Assembly (NCBI RefSeq): GCF_011068285.1
Contig: NZ_CP049616.1
Span: 3,740,001-3,804,000, forward strand
Direction of reading: 5' to 3'
Length of the DNA: 64,000 nucleotides
Source: Flagellimonas oceani
GTDB lineage: Bacteria; Bacteroidota; Bacteroidia; Flavobacteriales; Flavobacteriaceae
In this document: positions 8,804 to 16,667 of the stretch, one piece after another
Position numbering within the stretch: the stretch's first letter is position 1
Layout of the letters: each line of letters starts with the position of its first letter
Position numbers and translations under genes: made by a program
Notes under the pieces: generated by a model
Told to the model about the DNA's origin: nothing
Database searches by the model: none
What the model saw: the letters and a program-made list of their open reading frames with translations, nothing else

Positions 8804-9184
8804 ATGGAAACGAACATCCAAAAACTACAAGAACAGCTCAGCCAATTTTGTGGCTCGCAGCAGATCTTCACCCTGCCCCTATGCCGAACACGCTATACCG
8901 AGGGCATCCAATTCCTCGCACAGACCGCGAACGCCTTTTGGCTCCTGACAGACGCCTCCGTCATGGGCAAGAGCCTCATGTCCAAAAGCCGATTTATCAC
9001 CATCGATTTTAAACGCTATTCCAAAGCGGAAGCGGAAACCCATGGTTACGATGCCGTAATCGCCTATAGTGATGGAAACGGAACCGTGTTCACCGAACAG
9101 CGGTACCATACCACGGATTTTCCTTTGGAACAGCTCTGCCTCTTTTTTGTGGACAATACCCTCCTATTGCCCTCTGAATATTAA
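8804..9184 (+). CDS. DUF6876-like protein
   Basis: 126 residues, starting at the ATG of METNIQKLQEQLSQF (an upstream ATG at 8780 is possible). It has the compact pattern of the DUF6876 family: an aromatic N-terminal half (GIQFLAQTANAFWLLTDA) and a C-terminal PLEQLCLFFVDNTLLLP. Proteins of this type sit beside SSB and RadC in Bacteroidota conjugative elements, and their function is not known. Confidence 0.7.
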   Translation: METNIQKLQEQLSQFCGSQQIFTLPLCRTRYTEGIQFLAQTANAFWLLTDASVMGKSLMSKSRFITIDFKRYSKAEAETHGYDAVIAYSDGNGTVFTEQRYHTTDFPLEQLCLFFVDNTLLLPSEY

Positions 9185-9260
9185 AATGGTCGAGGGGATG
9201 CGCCAATAACCCCTAGTACATCCCCTCTATCACTTTTCCAAACCCTTAAATTTTAGAAAA

Positions 9261-9710
9261 ATGACAACGAAAGTTAATGAAATAAAAATAAGTTATCGCG
9301 AACATGTGGGCGTTGCCAATAGTCCACAGTTGACCTCATCCCGGGATGTGTCCAAAGTACTGCACAACAATTGGGATTCCAATACCCTTGCGCTCAAAGA
9401 ATCCTTTAAAATCCTTTTGCTCAATAATTCCAATCGGGTCAAGGGCACCTATCAAGTCTCCGATGGGGGCATTACTGGCACCATTGTAGATCTGCGCATC
9501 CTCTTTGCCGTGGTGCTCAAGACCTTGAGCGTGGCCATCATCCTTGCCCATAACCATCCCTCGGGCAACCTTAAACCGAGCCAAACGGATAAGGAGTTGA
9601 CACAGAAAATCCGTCAAGCTGCCCGCCTCTTTGACATCAAAGTGCTCGACCACCTCATCATCGTGCCCCATGGGAAGTACTTTAGTTTTGCGGACAACGG
9701 GCTCCTTTGA
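9261..9710 (+). CDS. RadC-family JAB-domain protein
   Basis: 149 residues forming one JAB/MPN domain. The zinc motif is HNHPSGNLKPSQTD (H-x-H-x-P with downstream S and D), preceded by VVLKTLSVAIILA. It lacks the helix-hairpin-helix half of full-length RadC, as element-borne copies usually do. The role is unresolved; metal-dependent DNA or protein processing has been proposed for the family. It closes the ssb accessory cluster. Confidence 0.88.
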   Translation: MTTKVNEIKISYREHVGVANSPQLTSSRDVSKVLHNNWDSNTLALKESFKILLLNNSNRVKGTYQVSDGGITGTIVDLRILFAVVLKTLSVAIILAHNHPSGNLKPSQTDKELTQKIRQAARLFDIKVLDHLIIVPHGKYFSFADNGLL

Positions 9711-9750
9711 GTTGAACACATTTTCTTCAGTCACAGAGAATCGAATCCAG

Positions 9751-9780
9751 TAAACAAAAAAGCCACCCCTGGGGGTGGCT
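9751..9780 (-). terminator. terminator after the DUF4325 remnant (minus strand)
   Basis: The hairpin AGCCACCCC-TG-GGGGTGGCT-type stem (9761-9780) is followed on the minus strand by TTTTTTGTTTA. It lies 29 bp beyond the stop of the minus-strand STAS-like ORF and 50 bp beyond the plus-strand radC stop, so it may serve both. Confidence 0.7.
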
Positions 9781-9808
9781 ATACCTTTTAAAGGGGTTTA
9801 CCTAACCA

Positions 9809-10090
9809 TCAAAACGAGGATATCAGCACCCTTTGGATAAAATCATTGTCGTTGATGAAAGCAAACTTATTTCTGAATTTCTCAACCGAAATCCGCTCGA
9901 TCATTTTACCAAAGTATTCATTGGCAAATGAATTGGTGATTACGTTGACGCCTTCAAAATCGAAAATGATCCTATCAATTTCGTCAATGTCCAGCATAAC
10001 ATCGTCACGCAGTCTGGCCGCCAAATCCCTAGTGCCAAAACTGGAACCGATTTCTGAAAACCGGATTCTCTTTGTGTTCCGTTCTGTCTT
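9809..10090 (-). pseudogene. STAS-like DUF4325 protein without a clear start
   Basis: The open frame encodes RIRFSEIGSSFGTRDLAARL followed by a STAS-like core with IDRIIFDFEGVNVITNSF, which matches the DUF4325 family. The frame is closed by a TAA at about 10091-10093, and there is no ATG or GTG before the conserved region; the first usable start (TTG at 10024) would delete strand 1 of the domain. A frameshift or point change at the 5' end is likely. DUF4325 proteins often pair with ATPase-type regulators, but no partner is present here. Confidence 0.5.
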
Positions 10091-10320
10091 TTACACAGCA
10101 TAAAGCTACAAAAGCATTGAAAGATATCCAGCCCTCCCAAACAATTGTTGCAAACCCCATAATTCATGGTATCGGTAAATCTTAAAGTTTTGGAATGCTT
10201 TCGTTCAATGGCACTTCCAAAATACCTTAAATGGGCGATGATTTTTGTGCTGCGCACAATAAGGAAGAGCAAGAGGGCAACACGGCCAGCCGGTGTTGCA
10301 TGAATTGATTTTCAAATAAC

Positions 10321-10439
10321 CCGCTGTAAAACAGCGGTTTATTATTGAAAAGGTAATTAAACAAAAGGCTTGGGAGGCCTCAATTTGCGGCAATTGCCCC
10401 CGAAACCCCTGTAAACAGGCATGGATTTGCGGCAAATCC
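10321..10439. other. candidate origin of transfer (oriT): four inverted repeats
   Basis: Between the DUF4325 remnant and the first mobilisation gene, non-coding DNA carries CCGCTGT-AAA-ACAGCGG (10321-10337), CAATT-TGCGGC-AATTG (10381-10396), CCTGT-AA-ACAGG (10408-10419) and GGATTTG-CGG-CAAATCC (10423-10439). Two share TTTGCGGCAA and two share CTGTAAAACAG-like cores. Clustered short repeats directly upstream of a mobilisation protein and relaxase are the usual form of an oriT. The nic site cannot be assigned by eye. The rest of 10091-10454 shows no credible gene. Confidence 0.55.
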
Positions 10440-10454
10440 AAATCAAAAACTACT

Positions 10455-11039
10455 ATGGGAACTGAAAGTTTTAGCAACATACGCTTCAAAAAGGATACCG
10501 CCAGACGGTTCCAGTCCTTCTCGCGCATGTACTACAAGACCCATACCCTGGCCTTGGCCGGGATGCTCGATTTCTTCAAGTACAATGAAATCTCCCCCCA
10601 CGAAAATCTCGGCAAGCGCATGGGCCTAATCATGGACTTCCTCCAAAAGTTCCGCGACTTTACCGCTAAACGCAACAATGCCACCATCGCCATTATCAAA
10701 GACCTCGAAAAGCATGGTATCATGCCCACCAAGGCCATGATGGAACTGCTTTTTGAAGGAGGGCCAACCTCCTCGTCTCAAAAGTCTGGCAATATCCCTA
10801 GAGCCGAATTGGTCATTCCCGAGATCCAAGGCATGGACCTTGATACTGAGTTTGCCCTGCTCGAGGAACGCAAACAACGACAGCTTCTGGAACAGGAACT
10901 GGCCCAACTCAAAACACAGATACAGGAACAACTCCTGGACCGGGTCAAGATCATCCGCCCGGCACTCGTTGCACCCCGACTCCAATTGGATATGACCCTT
11001 TCCGAATGGAAAGCCGTTCAAGAACACTTTAAAATTTAA
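10455..11039 (+). CDS. BfmA/BtgA-type mobilisation protein
   Basis: 194 residues. The N-terminal 90 residues (SNIRFKKDTARRFQSFSRM ... TLALAGMLDFFKYNEISP) resemble the ribbon-helix-helix-like mobilisation accessory proteins of Bacteroides elements (BfmA/BtgA), which bind oriT and help the relaxase. The C-terminus is a Gln/Glu-rich coiled coil (LEERKQRQLLEQELAQLKTQ). It lies 15 bp after the oriT-like repeats and 5 bp before the relaxase gene, so the three form a mobilisation unit. Confidence 0.8.
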   Translation: MGTESFSNIRFKKDTARRFQSFSRMYYKTHTLALAGMLDFFKYNEISPHENLGKRMGLIMDFLQKFRDFTAKRNNATIAIIKDLEKHGIMPTKAMMELLFEGGPTSSSQKSGNIPRAELVIPEIQGMDLDTEFALLEERKQRQLLEQELAQLKTQIQEQLLDRVKIIRPALVAPRLQLDMTLSEWKAVQEHFKI

Positions 11040-11044
11040 TAGTT

Positions 11045-12070
11045 ATGTATATCACCATCACACGACAACATCTCGGCGAAACCTTTTCCCAAAGCTCAGC
11101 AGACTTTGTAGACTATCTGGAGAAGGAAAACAAGGCACTCGCTCCCGAACAGCAGGAACCCTTTTTTAACCAGCAACAAGACCATATCGATCCCAAGACC
11201 GTGGTCCAGGAAATCGATGCCAATACGGACCGCCTCAAACAAAACGAACCCAAGTTCTACTCCCTGACCATTAATCCCAGTCAGCGGGAACTGGCCGCCA
11301 TCCAAAACGACCCCGAAAAGCTCAAGGCCTATGTCCGGGAGGTGATGAAGGATTATGCGGCTTCCTTTTACCGGAAGGAGCCTGTACAAGTGGAGCAGTT
11401 AAAATATTTTGCAAAGATTGAAAGAGAACGCACCTATTCCGGACGAGATCGGGAAATCCGGGAAAACCGCCCCTATCGCGCACAGATTGCCAAGCTCCAA
11501 AACTACCTGGCCAAGGTCAACCGTGGGGCCCTCCAAGCGAACCCCAAACACATCCAACGGGATATCAACCGGCTCTATAAACAAATGCCCCATAAATTGA
11601 ATGGAAAACCCATCGAGGAAGGCATGCAAAAACCAGGTTCCCAAACCCATGTGCATATCGTGATGAGCCGGAAGGATGTGACCAACACCTACAGTCTCTC
11701 CCCTGGGAGTAGTTATCGGGAATCGGAGGCCAAGCTCCATGGACAAACCGTGAAACGGGGATTCCGAAGGGATGAGTTTTTCGAAAAGGCCGAAAAGACC
11801 TTTGACCGGATGTTCAAATACAACCGGAACTATGTGGAGTCCTACAATGCACGGAAGACCTTGGACAAAGACCCCAAGACCTACTTCTCCAAAATCTTGG
11901 GACTGCCCGCCTCCAAAAGAGCCGTGGCACTAAAACTATTGTCCAAGACCGGGGCCAAAGTACCGCTGCCCAACATTCCGACCAGTAAGGTGGCCGTGGC
12001 CCGAAAGACCTTGGCCCAATTGCAAAAGGCCGCAGCCCTCGCCCGAAAGGCCAGTTCCATTGAAATCTAA
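11045..12070 (+). CDS. relaxase (MobB-type, DUF5712)
   Basis: 341 residues. It begins MYITITRQHLGETFSQSSADF and contains the metal-binding relaxase motif THVHIVMSRKD (about residues 199-209; H-x-H-x3-S) with a candidate nucleophile tyrosine among the aromatic residues of the N-terminal half. The family makes the strand-specific nick at oriT and pilots the strand to the coupling protein. The position between the mobilisation protein and the VirD4-type ATPase is canonical. The C-terminus is Ala/Lys-rich. Confidence 0.8.
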   Translation: MYITITRQHLGETFSQSSADFVDYLEKENKALAPEQQEPFFNQQQDHIDPKTVVQEIDANTDRLKQNEPKFYSLTINPSQRELAAIQNDPEKLKAYVREVMKDYAASFYRKEPVQVEQLKYFAKIERERTYSGRDREIRENRPYRAQIAKLQNYLAKVNRGALQANPKHIQRDINRLYKQMPHKLNGKPIEEGMQKPGSQTHVHIVMSRKDVTNTYSLSPGSSYRESEAKLHGQTVKRGFRRDEFFEKAEKTFDRMFKYNRNYVESYNARKTLDKDPKTYFSKILGLPASKRAVALKLLSKTGAKVPLPNIPTSKVAVARKTLAQLQKAAALARKASSIEI

Positions 12071-12075
12071 CCGCT

Positions 12076-13698
12076 ATGTCAATGGAATTCCTTGACCATC
12101 TTGAACCCTTTTTTACCAGCCATTGGTGGCTCCTTTTCCTTCCATTGGGATTGGGTATGCTGCTCTTTCAATATGTCCATCGATGGGGTGTGCTGATAGT
12201 ACTGGGATTGTTTCTGTTGGAAAGTGTCCTGTTTGTCTTCTTCTTAGGTTGGAAAATAATACCCCCATTATTGTTATATGTCCTACTGCCTTCGGTATTC
12301 CTTAACATGCTAATTGGATTGGTACTTCATATACAGGAAGAGGAAAATGTCATTCCCCCGAAATACAAAGCTCGGCTACCCCTCCGCAGTGGTACCCTGA
12401 CCCTTAAAAACATTCGGCGGGGGATTTCCATTATTGGTTCTGCAGGAAGCGGGAAAACGGAATCCGTGGTCTATGCCTTGTTGCAGCATTTTCAGAAACA
12501 CAGGTTCTGTGGGGTGATTCATGACTACAAACATTTTGAGATTACCGAATTGGCCTATCCGTTGTTCAAAGACCAAGGCATTCCTTTTCATATCGTGTCC
12601 TTTGATACCATCCATAAACGGGTCAATCCCATTGCGCCCCGTTACCTGCCCGATGAGGAAAGTGTGAACGAGGTCTCCCGGGTCCTACTGGAAAACCTTC
12701 TTGAACAACGGGAATCGGTTGCCCAAGGTTCCTCCAAGTTCTTTAACGATGCCGTCGAGGGATTGTTAGGAGGATTGATCTGGATGCTTCGCACTCATCA
12801 TCCCAAATACTGTACCTTGCCCCACCTTATCGCAGTATACCAACTATTGGAGCCAGAGCATCTCATCCAATGGCTAAGCCAAGATCTGGTGGCCAAGGCG
12901 ATGGCCGATGCCTTTATCGCAGGCAGGGCCTCTGAACGGCAGACCGCCGGGGTACTTTCCACACTCGCCAATGCACTGAAAAAGATCAGCACCCAACGCA
13001 TCTTTATGGCACTCTCCGCGGATGAAGTGGACCTGGATATCAATAACCCAAAAAATCCTTCCGTCCTATCTATCGTCAACCATCCCAAATTTGAAACCGC
13101 GTACTCCCCCATCATTGCCACTATCCTCCATACCGTGACCAAACAGATGAGCCTACGTGGGCAACGGCATTCGTTTGTATTGATGGAAGAGGCCCCGACC
13201 ATTCGCTTGCTCAATATGCACCGTATCCCGGCCACCCTCCGTAGCTATGACATTACCACCGTATATGTGATGCAGGACAAGGCACAGAACGACATGATGT
13301 ACGGGGACAAGGCCAGTCGCGCCATTCTCTCCAATTTGTCCTATCAGTTCTTTGGGAAGGCGAATGATCCCGATACCGCCTACTATTACGAACGTTTTTT
13401 TGAACTGGTCAAAAAGCCCATTCGCAGTGTGAGCAAGAAAGCGGATTTTATGGCGTCCGATACCCGGATTACCAATATCGAACGGGAAGTGGGCAAGGTA
13501 CGGTCGGAGGAGTTTTTCCGGCTACGGCAAGGGGAGTTTATCGCTTTTTCGGACGGGAAGGACAGGAAGGTACGGTTTCCGGTACCCAAGGTTAAAAGGG
13601 AATTGCCTGAGCCTAGATTTGCGTTCAATAGCCCTGAAATAGCTGCAAACTTTCAAAGGATACATTTGGAGGTGAAGAGGTTGTTTCAAAAACAATGA
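12076..13698 (+). CDS. type IV coupling protein (VirD4/TraD-like ATPase)
   Basis: 540 residues. Two or three N-terminal transmembrane helices (about 15-80) precede a P-loop ATPase with Walker A GSAGSGKTES (about 120-129) and a Walker B-like acidic segment SFVLMEEAPTIRL (about 368-380). It couples the relaxase-DNA complex to the secretion channel encoded by the tra genes on the other side of the cargo island. It starts 5 bp after the relaxase stop. Confidence 0.88.
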   Translation: MSMEFLDHLEPFFTSHWWLLFLPLGLGMLLFQYVHRWGVLIVLGLFLLESVLFVFFLGWKIIPPLLLYVLLPSVFLNMLIGLVLHIQEEENVIPPKYKARLPLRSGTLTLKNIRRGISIIGSAGSGKTESVVYALLQHFQKHRFCGVIHDYKHFEITELAYPLFKDQGIPFHIVSFDTIHKRVNPIAPRYLPDEESVNEVSRVLLENLLEQRESVAQGSSKFFNDAVEGLLGGLIWMLRTHHPKYCTLPHLIAVYQLLEPEHLIQWLSQDLVAKAMADAFIAGRASERQTAGVLSTLANALKKISTQRIFMALSADEVDLDINNPKNPSVLSIVNHPKFETAYSPIIATILHTVTKQMSLRGQRHSFVLMEEAPTIRLLNMHRIPATLRSYDITTVYVMQDKAQNDMMYGDKASRAILSNLSYQFFGKANDPDTAYYYERFFELVKKPIRSVSKKADFMASDTRITNIEREVGKVRSEEFFRLRQGEFIAFSDGKDRKVRFPVPKVKRELPEPRFAFNSPEIAANFQRIHLEVKRLFQKQ

Positions 13699-13799
13699 GT
13701 CTTTTCGGACTTATTTTGTTGTTAAAACAACTTTGACAAAATTTTCAAATAATATATGGTTTTCTTAACTGACCATTTTATTGAACTTTCATTTAAAAT

Positions 13800-14141
13800 A
13801 TGAAGAAACACTTGGAAAATTCTGAGCATTACAAATGGGGGACTAATTGTAATGGATGGCATTTATTGAAAAGTAATAGACTGAGTATGATTGAGGAGGT
13901 AATGCCCCCAAACACAAATGAGGTAAAGCACTATCATTCAAAGGCCCAGCAATTTTTTTACATTTTGAAAGGTGAAGCGATATTTGAGTTGAAAAATGGA
14001 TTGGTAAGGGTTGTGGAACGCGAAGGGATTCATATTGAACCCAAAAATGTACATCAAATACGAAATGAAGGAAAAGTGGATTTGGAATTTCTTGTAATTT
14101 CAGAGCCTACTTCTCGAGGGGATAGAATAGAGATTGAATAA
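13800..14141 (+). CDS. cupin-domain protein
   Basis: 113 residues forming a single small cupin. Motif 1 is recognisable in KHYHSKAQQFFYILKGEAIFEL and motif 2 in GIHIEPKNVHQIRNEGKVDLEFLVIS; the metal ligands His-x-His, Glu/Gln and His are mostly present, with Gln in place of the usual Glu. A sugar-isomerase or sensor role is possible but not assignable. It is the first cargo gene after the mobilisation operon, with an AT-rich 100-bp gap before it. Confidence 0.7.
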   Translation: MKKHLENSEHYKWGTNCNGWHLLKSNRLSMIEEVMPPNTNEVKHYHSKAQQFFYILKGEAIFELKNGLVRVVEREGIHIEPKNVHQIRNEGKVDLEFLVISEPTSRGDRIEIE

Positions 14142-14163
14142 AGTTCAAATAAAAACCACAAGC

Positions 14164-14427
14164 AGACATTTTGGAAAAGACTGCAGTGTCTTGGGCGAGA
14201 TATTGTTGTCCAATTACGAACAGTTCTTGAACCACAACATCCAGACCCACGCAACCATCAACCTTAATGCCCAGGAATTGGAAGAACGGTATGGCAATCG
14301 GGTACGCTCACGGACGGGGAGGCTGTTTAATTTGGTGGCTTTTAATAAGGAGTCTGGGGATAAAAAAGTCATTTACTTTACTCTTCCCATACAACACTCA
14401 GAACTGAATTGTGAGAACTTGAAATAA
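14164..14427 (+). pseudogene. truncated C-terminal copy of the ICE DnaC-like ATPase
   Basis: The frame reads HFGKDCSVLGEILLSNYE, then THATINLNAQELEERYGNRV and RLFNLVAFN. It matches, almost residue for residue, the C-terminal third of the intact ATPase at 31517-32194 (HFGKDCNVIGEILLSRHE, THATTNLNAEELEERYGKRV, ELFNLVAFD). The Walker A and B parts are absent, so it cannot be functional. Its 3' end overlaps the convergent ImmA/IrrE gene. It marks the left edge of the AT-rich cargo island. Confidence 0.85.
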
Positions 14428-15187
14428 TACAGTACTCAAAAAAATTGAAATCATTATCATCTTCCCAGTGCTTTAAATCGAACCAGGTAGATTTCCAAAT
14501 TTGCTGCTTAGCCTGGTGCTTGGCATATATTTTTCCTTTTTCAAAAAATTCCATCGCCACCGAATCTTCGGGTGGTTCAAGTTTTGTTCTATCAATGATG
14601 AAATGTGGGTAACCATCTGGCCATTTCCAGTAACTTACAGTTTTGTTATGTGAGTGAAAAAGACAAATTGGGTGGTCTCCCAATTCAAAATATTTAAAAG
14701 CTATTGATGTAATACTCGTCTTGAAAAAAACAGCCAAATCCCTTAGTAATTGAGGGGAAAATTTTTTACCCTTTTGTTTTTCATAAAATAGTGTACTTGG
14801 CATCAGCAATTCGGAAGCGAATTGGTTAGCCTCATATTCAACACGACCATTTTTTGCCTGTTTTTCCTTATTATTGAACCACGATGTAGTTGCTTCAGTA
14901 TCGTTATGAATATCAATACCTTTATGAAGCACAAAATGTCCAATTTCGTGGGCTAATGTGAAACGTTTTTTTTGTTCAAATTCAATATCTTGGTTTATTT
15001 CAATTATAGTGTGTTTTTTTCCAAATATGATTCGTCCATCAGAGTTTACCAAAGGCTTTTCGATAACGGTTGCTCCAAGACCACTTGCAAACAATTCTAG
15101 GGAAAAGTCCAAAAGACTTTCAAAGCCATATTCCTCAAGTAGGTTTTTTGCTGCTGCAGAGCCTTTATTATATCTATGATTCTTCAT
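14378..15187 (-). CDS. ImmA/IrrE-family metallopeptidase
   Basis: 269 residues. The zinc-binding HEIGH is at 80-84 within KRFTLAHEIGHFVLH, and the third-ligand region VEYEANQFASELLMP follows about 35 residues later, the standard M78 peptidase arrangement. Such enzymes cleave a partner repressor or anti-factor after DNA damage or phage signals. The gene overlaps the preceding 133-residue gene by 14 bp, which overlaps the sigma-like gene by 4 bp, so the three are one translationally coupled operon. The natural substrate is probably one of those two partners. Confidence 0.88.
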   Translation of the reverse strand: MKNHRYNKGSAAAKNLLEEYGFESLLDFSLELFASGLGATVIEKPLVNSDGRIIFGKKHTIIEINQDIEFEQKKRFTLAHEIGHFVLHKGIDIHNDTEATTSWFNNKEKQAKNGRVEYEANQFASELLMPSTLFYEKQKGKKFSPQLLRDLAVFFKTSITSIAFKYFELGDHPICLFHSHNKTVSYWKWPDGYPHFIIDRTKLEPPEDSVAMEFFEKGKIYAKHQAKQQIWKSTWFDLKHWEDDNDFNFFEYCIISSSHNSVLSVVWEE

Positions 15188-15575
15188 TGTCCAATTCGTC
15201 CATCAGGTCAACCAGATTTTTTCCTTTGATAATTTCTTTTATTTCATCCGGGGTTAACTTATCCAAGTTTCTAAATTGTACAGACATTTGTTTTGTTTCT
15301 ACTAAACTTATAAGGGTGGCAATAGGCTTCTCTATATTCTTATTGATTGCATCTTGAAATTTTTCAACTATCCTCTCAATCAATGCTTGGTCATTTTCCT
15401 GAGTTGCCACTGCGGTTTGGGTAAACTTCAATCGCTTCAAAAAATTGGATATTTCCGTACTTTCCTTGGCGACATCTACACCATCTTCCTCTAAGGACTT
15501 TTTTATCAATTCAATATCGGAATTCAAATAAAACTCTGTAATTCCCTTATCAATTTTGTTTTTTAAGTTGCTCAT
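15174..15575 (-). CDS. small helical protein, candidate anti-factor
   Basis: 133 residues, helical and acidic at the C-terminus (LVDLMDELDNEES), with no cysteine or catalytic motif. It is placed between a sigma-like protein and a metallopeptidase and overlaps both. By analogy with protease-controlled regulatory triads it could be the anti-sigma or the cleaved substrate. No sequence family recognised. Confidence 0.55.
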   Translation of the reverse strand: MSNLKNKIDKGITEFYLNSDIELIKKSLEEDGVDVAKESTEISNFLKRLKFTQTAVATQENDQALIERIVEKFQDAINKNIEKPIATLISLVETKQMSVQFRNLDKLTPDEIKEIIKGKNLVDLMDELDNEES

Positions 15576-16165
15576 TTTACTTGACTGTTAAGTTTGCCTT
15601 TTCTTCTCTCAAGCCTTTTAACGGCATTGTAAACCTCGGTGATATCCACTTCCAAGAAAGCCGAAATCTCGTTCGGTTTGTAGATATTTTCACACCAACA
15701 TTCAAATATTAGCATCTCCAAGTCAGATGCTCCCGAGTCTTTAAGTAACGTAACATAGTTTTCTTTTAGTTTTTTGTTGTCAACTTCATCAAATGATAGG
15801 TCGTCGAAGCCAACTTCCTCTGAGTATACTGGTATATCGAGAATATAGGATTCGTCGTTTTCATCTTCTTCTTCCGGTGGCTTTCGTCTTTTTGCTTTTT
15901 CGTGATACGCACTTATTTCGCTTTTTAGAACCCCAAAAAGAAAGTTCTCAAAATCACATTTGTCCTTATCCCAATTCCTTATATCGGTAAGTGCTTTTTG
16001 GAAAACGTTGAAAACAAAATCCAACTTTTGTTGCCCTTCGTGATTGTCATTATAATCACCAAGTCTTTGCTTGGCAAAGGCTCTCATTCTTAAAATGAGG
16101 TCGTTTAATTGGTCAATGGTATAACTGCTAAATACATCGGCCACCTCTTTGCTCGATTTATCCAT
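15572..16165 (-). CDS. ECF-sigma-like protein
   Basis: 197 residues. Residues about 45-95 (FVFNVFQKALTDIRNWDKDKC and FENFLFGVLKSEISAYHEK) have the pattern of sigma region 2, with the usual F-x-x-W/F-L and R/K-rich recognition helix. Residues about 150-190 (LIFECWCENIYKPNEISAFL then DITEVYNAVKRLERR) look like the helix-turn-helix of region 4. An acidic linker joins them. It is the first gene of the operon and diverges from the microprotein and MBL-E2-E1-JAB cluster, so it could direct transcription of that cluster. The assignment rests on pattern only. Confidence 0.6.
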   Translation of the reverse strand: MDKSSKEVADVFSSYTIDQLNDLILRMRAFAKQRLGDYNDNHEGQQKLDFVFNVFQKALTDIRNWDKDKCDFENFLFGVLKSEISAYHEKAKRRKPPEEEDENDESYILDIPVYSEEVGFDDLSFDEVDNKKLKENYVTLLKDSGASDLEMLIFECWCENIYKPNEISAFLEVDITEVYNAVKRLERRKGKLNSQVK

Positions 16166-16370
16166 ATCAATTGATGTTCTACTAAGAATATGCTTGCGGA
16201 TTTAAAAAATTTTCCATCATGTGGCAAAAAAGTTAAAGAAACAAGCATATTATGATTGAAGGCACAATATAAAAAATATGAGCTATAAAGGTCTTTAAGA
16301 AAAAGTCATAAAAAGAGAGCGGAACTCCACAGCTCTGAATGGAGATTGTTTAAACTTAAATTTCATTTTT

Positions 16371-16526
16371 ATGAATAGTATTAATTTCTCTACAGGAGAA
16401 CTAAGTGTATGTCATAAAGGCAATTGCGTCAATGTACGTGGGGATGTGGCCAAAACCATCGTCTTTGGTATAGCGGCCCTTGTTGTTATTAGTGGCATAG
16501 CCTCGATGCTAGAACAAAGTAATTAG
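16371..16526 (+). CDS. 51-residue single-pass membrane microprotein
   Basis: The ATG at 16371 opens 51 codons ending in TAG. A polar N-terminus with two cysteines (VCHKGNCVN) is followed by one hydrophobic helix (IVFGIAALVVISGIASML) and a short tail. It lies in the 0.5-kb space between the sigma-like operon and the MBL gene, on the same strand as the latter, and is followed by a hairpin (16540-16564). It was too short for routine ORF calling. It could be a toxin, a membrane sensor or a decoy; no homologue is recognised. Confidence 0.45.
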   Translation: MNSINFSTGELSVCHKGNCVNVRGDVAKTIVFGIAALVVISGIASMLEQSN

Positions 16527-16590
16527 GCGAGATGATTATGGTGGTTCCTTTAAGAGAACTACCATAATTATAGAATAATGAAATATTAAA

Positions 16591-16632
16591 ATGACATTAT
16601 GTCATAATACTAGCAAAAACCATAAATGGTTT
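16591..16632. promoter_or_regulatory. two operator-like palindromes before the MBL operon
   Basis: ATGACA-TTA-TGTCAT (16591-16605) and AAACCAT-AA-ATGGTTT (16617-16632) are both perfect inverted repeats and lie 36-77 bp upstream of the MBL start codon. They are candidate binding sites for a repressor or activator of the E2-E1-JAB operon. No promoter box of the TAnnTTTG type is clear here. Confidence 0.5.
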
Positions 16633-16667
16633 AAAAATTGAAAATAATTTTATCAAAAAAATAAATA

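Noticed and set aside
10205..10528. minus-strand ORF across the oriT candidate
   Set aside because: Composition is irregular (many Cys, Leu and Phe), it overlaps the start of the mobilisation gene, and inverted repeats run through it.
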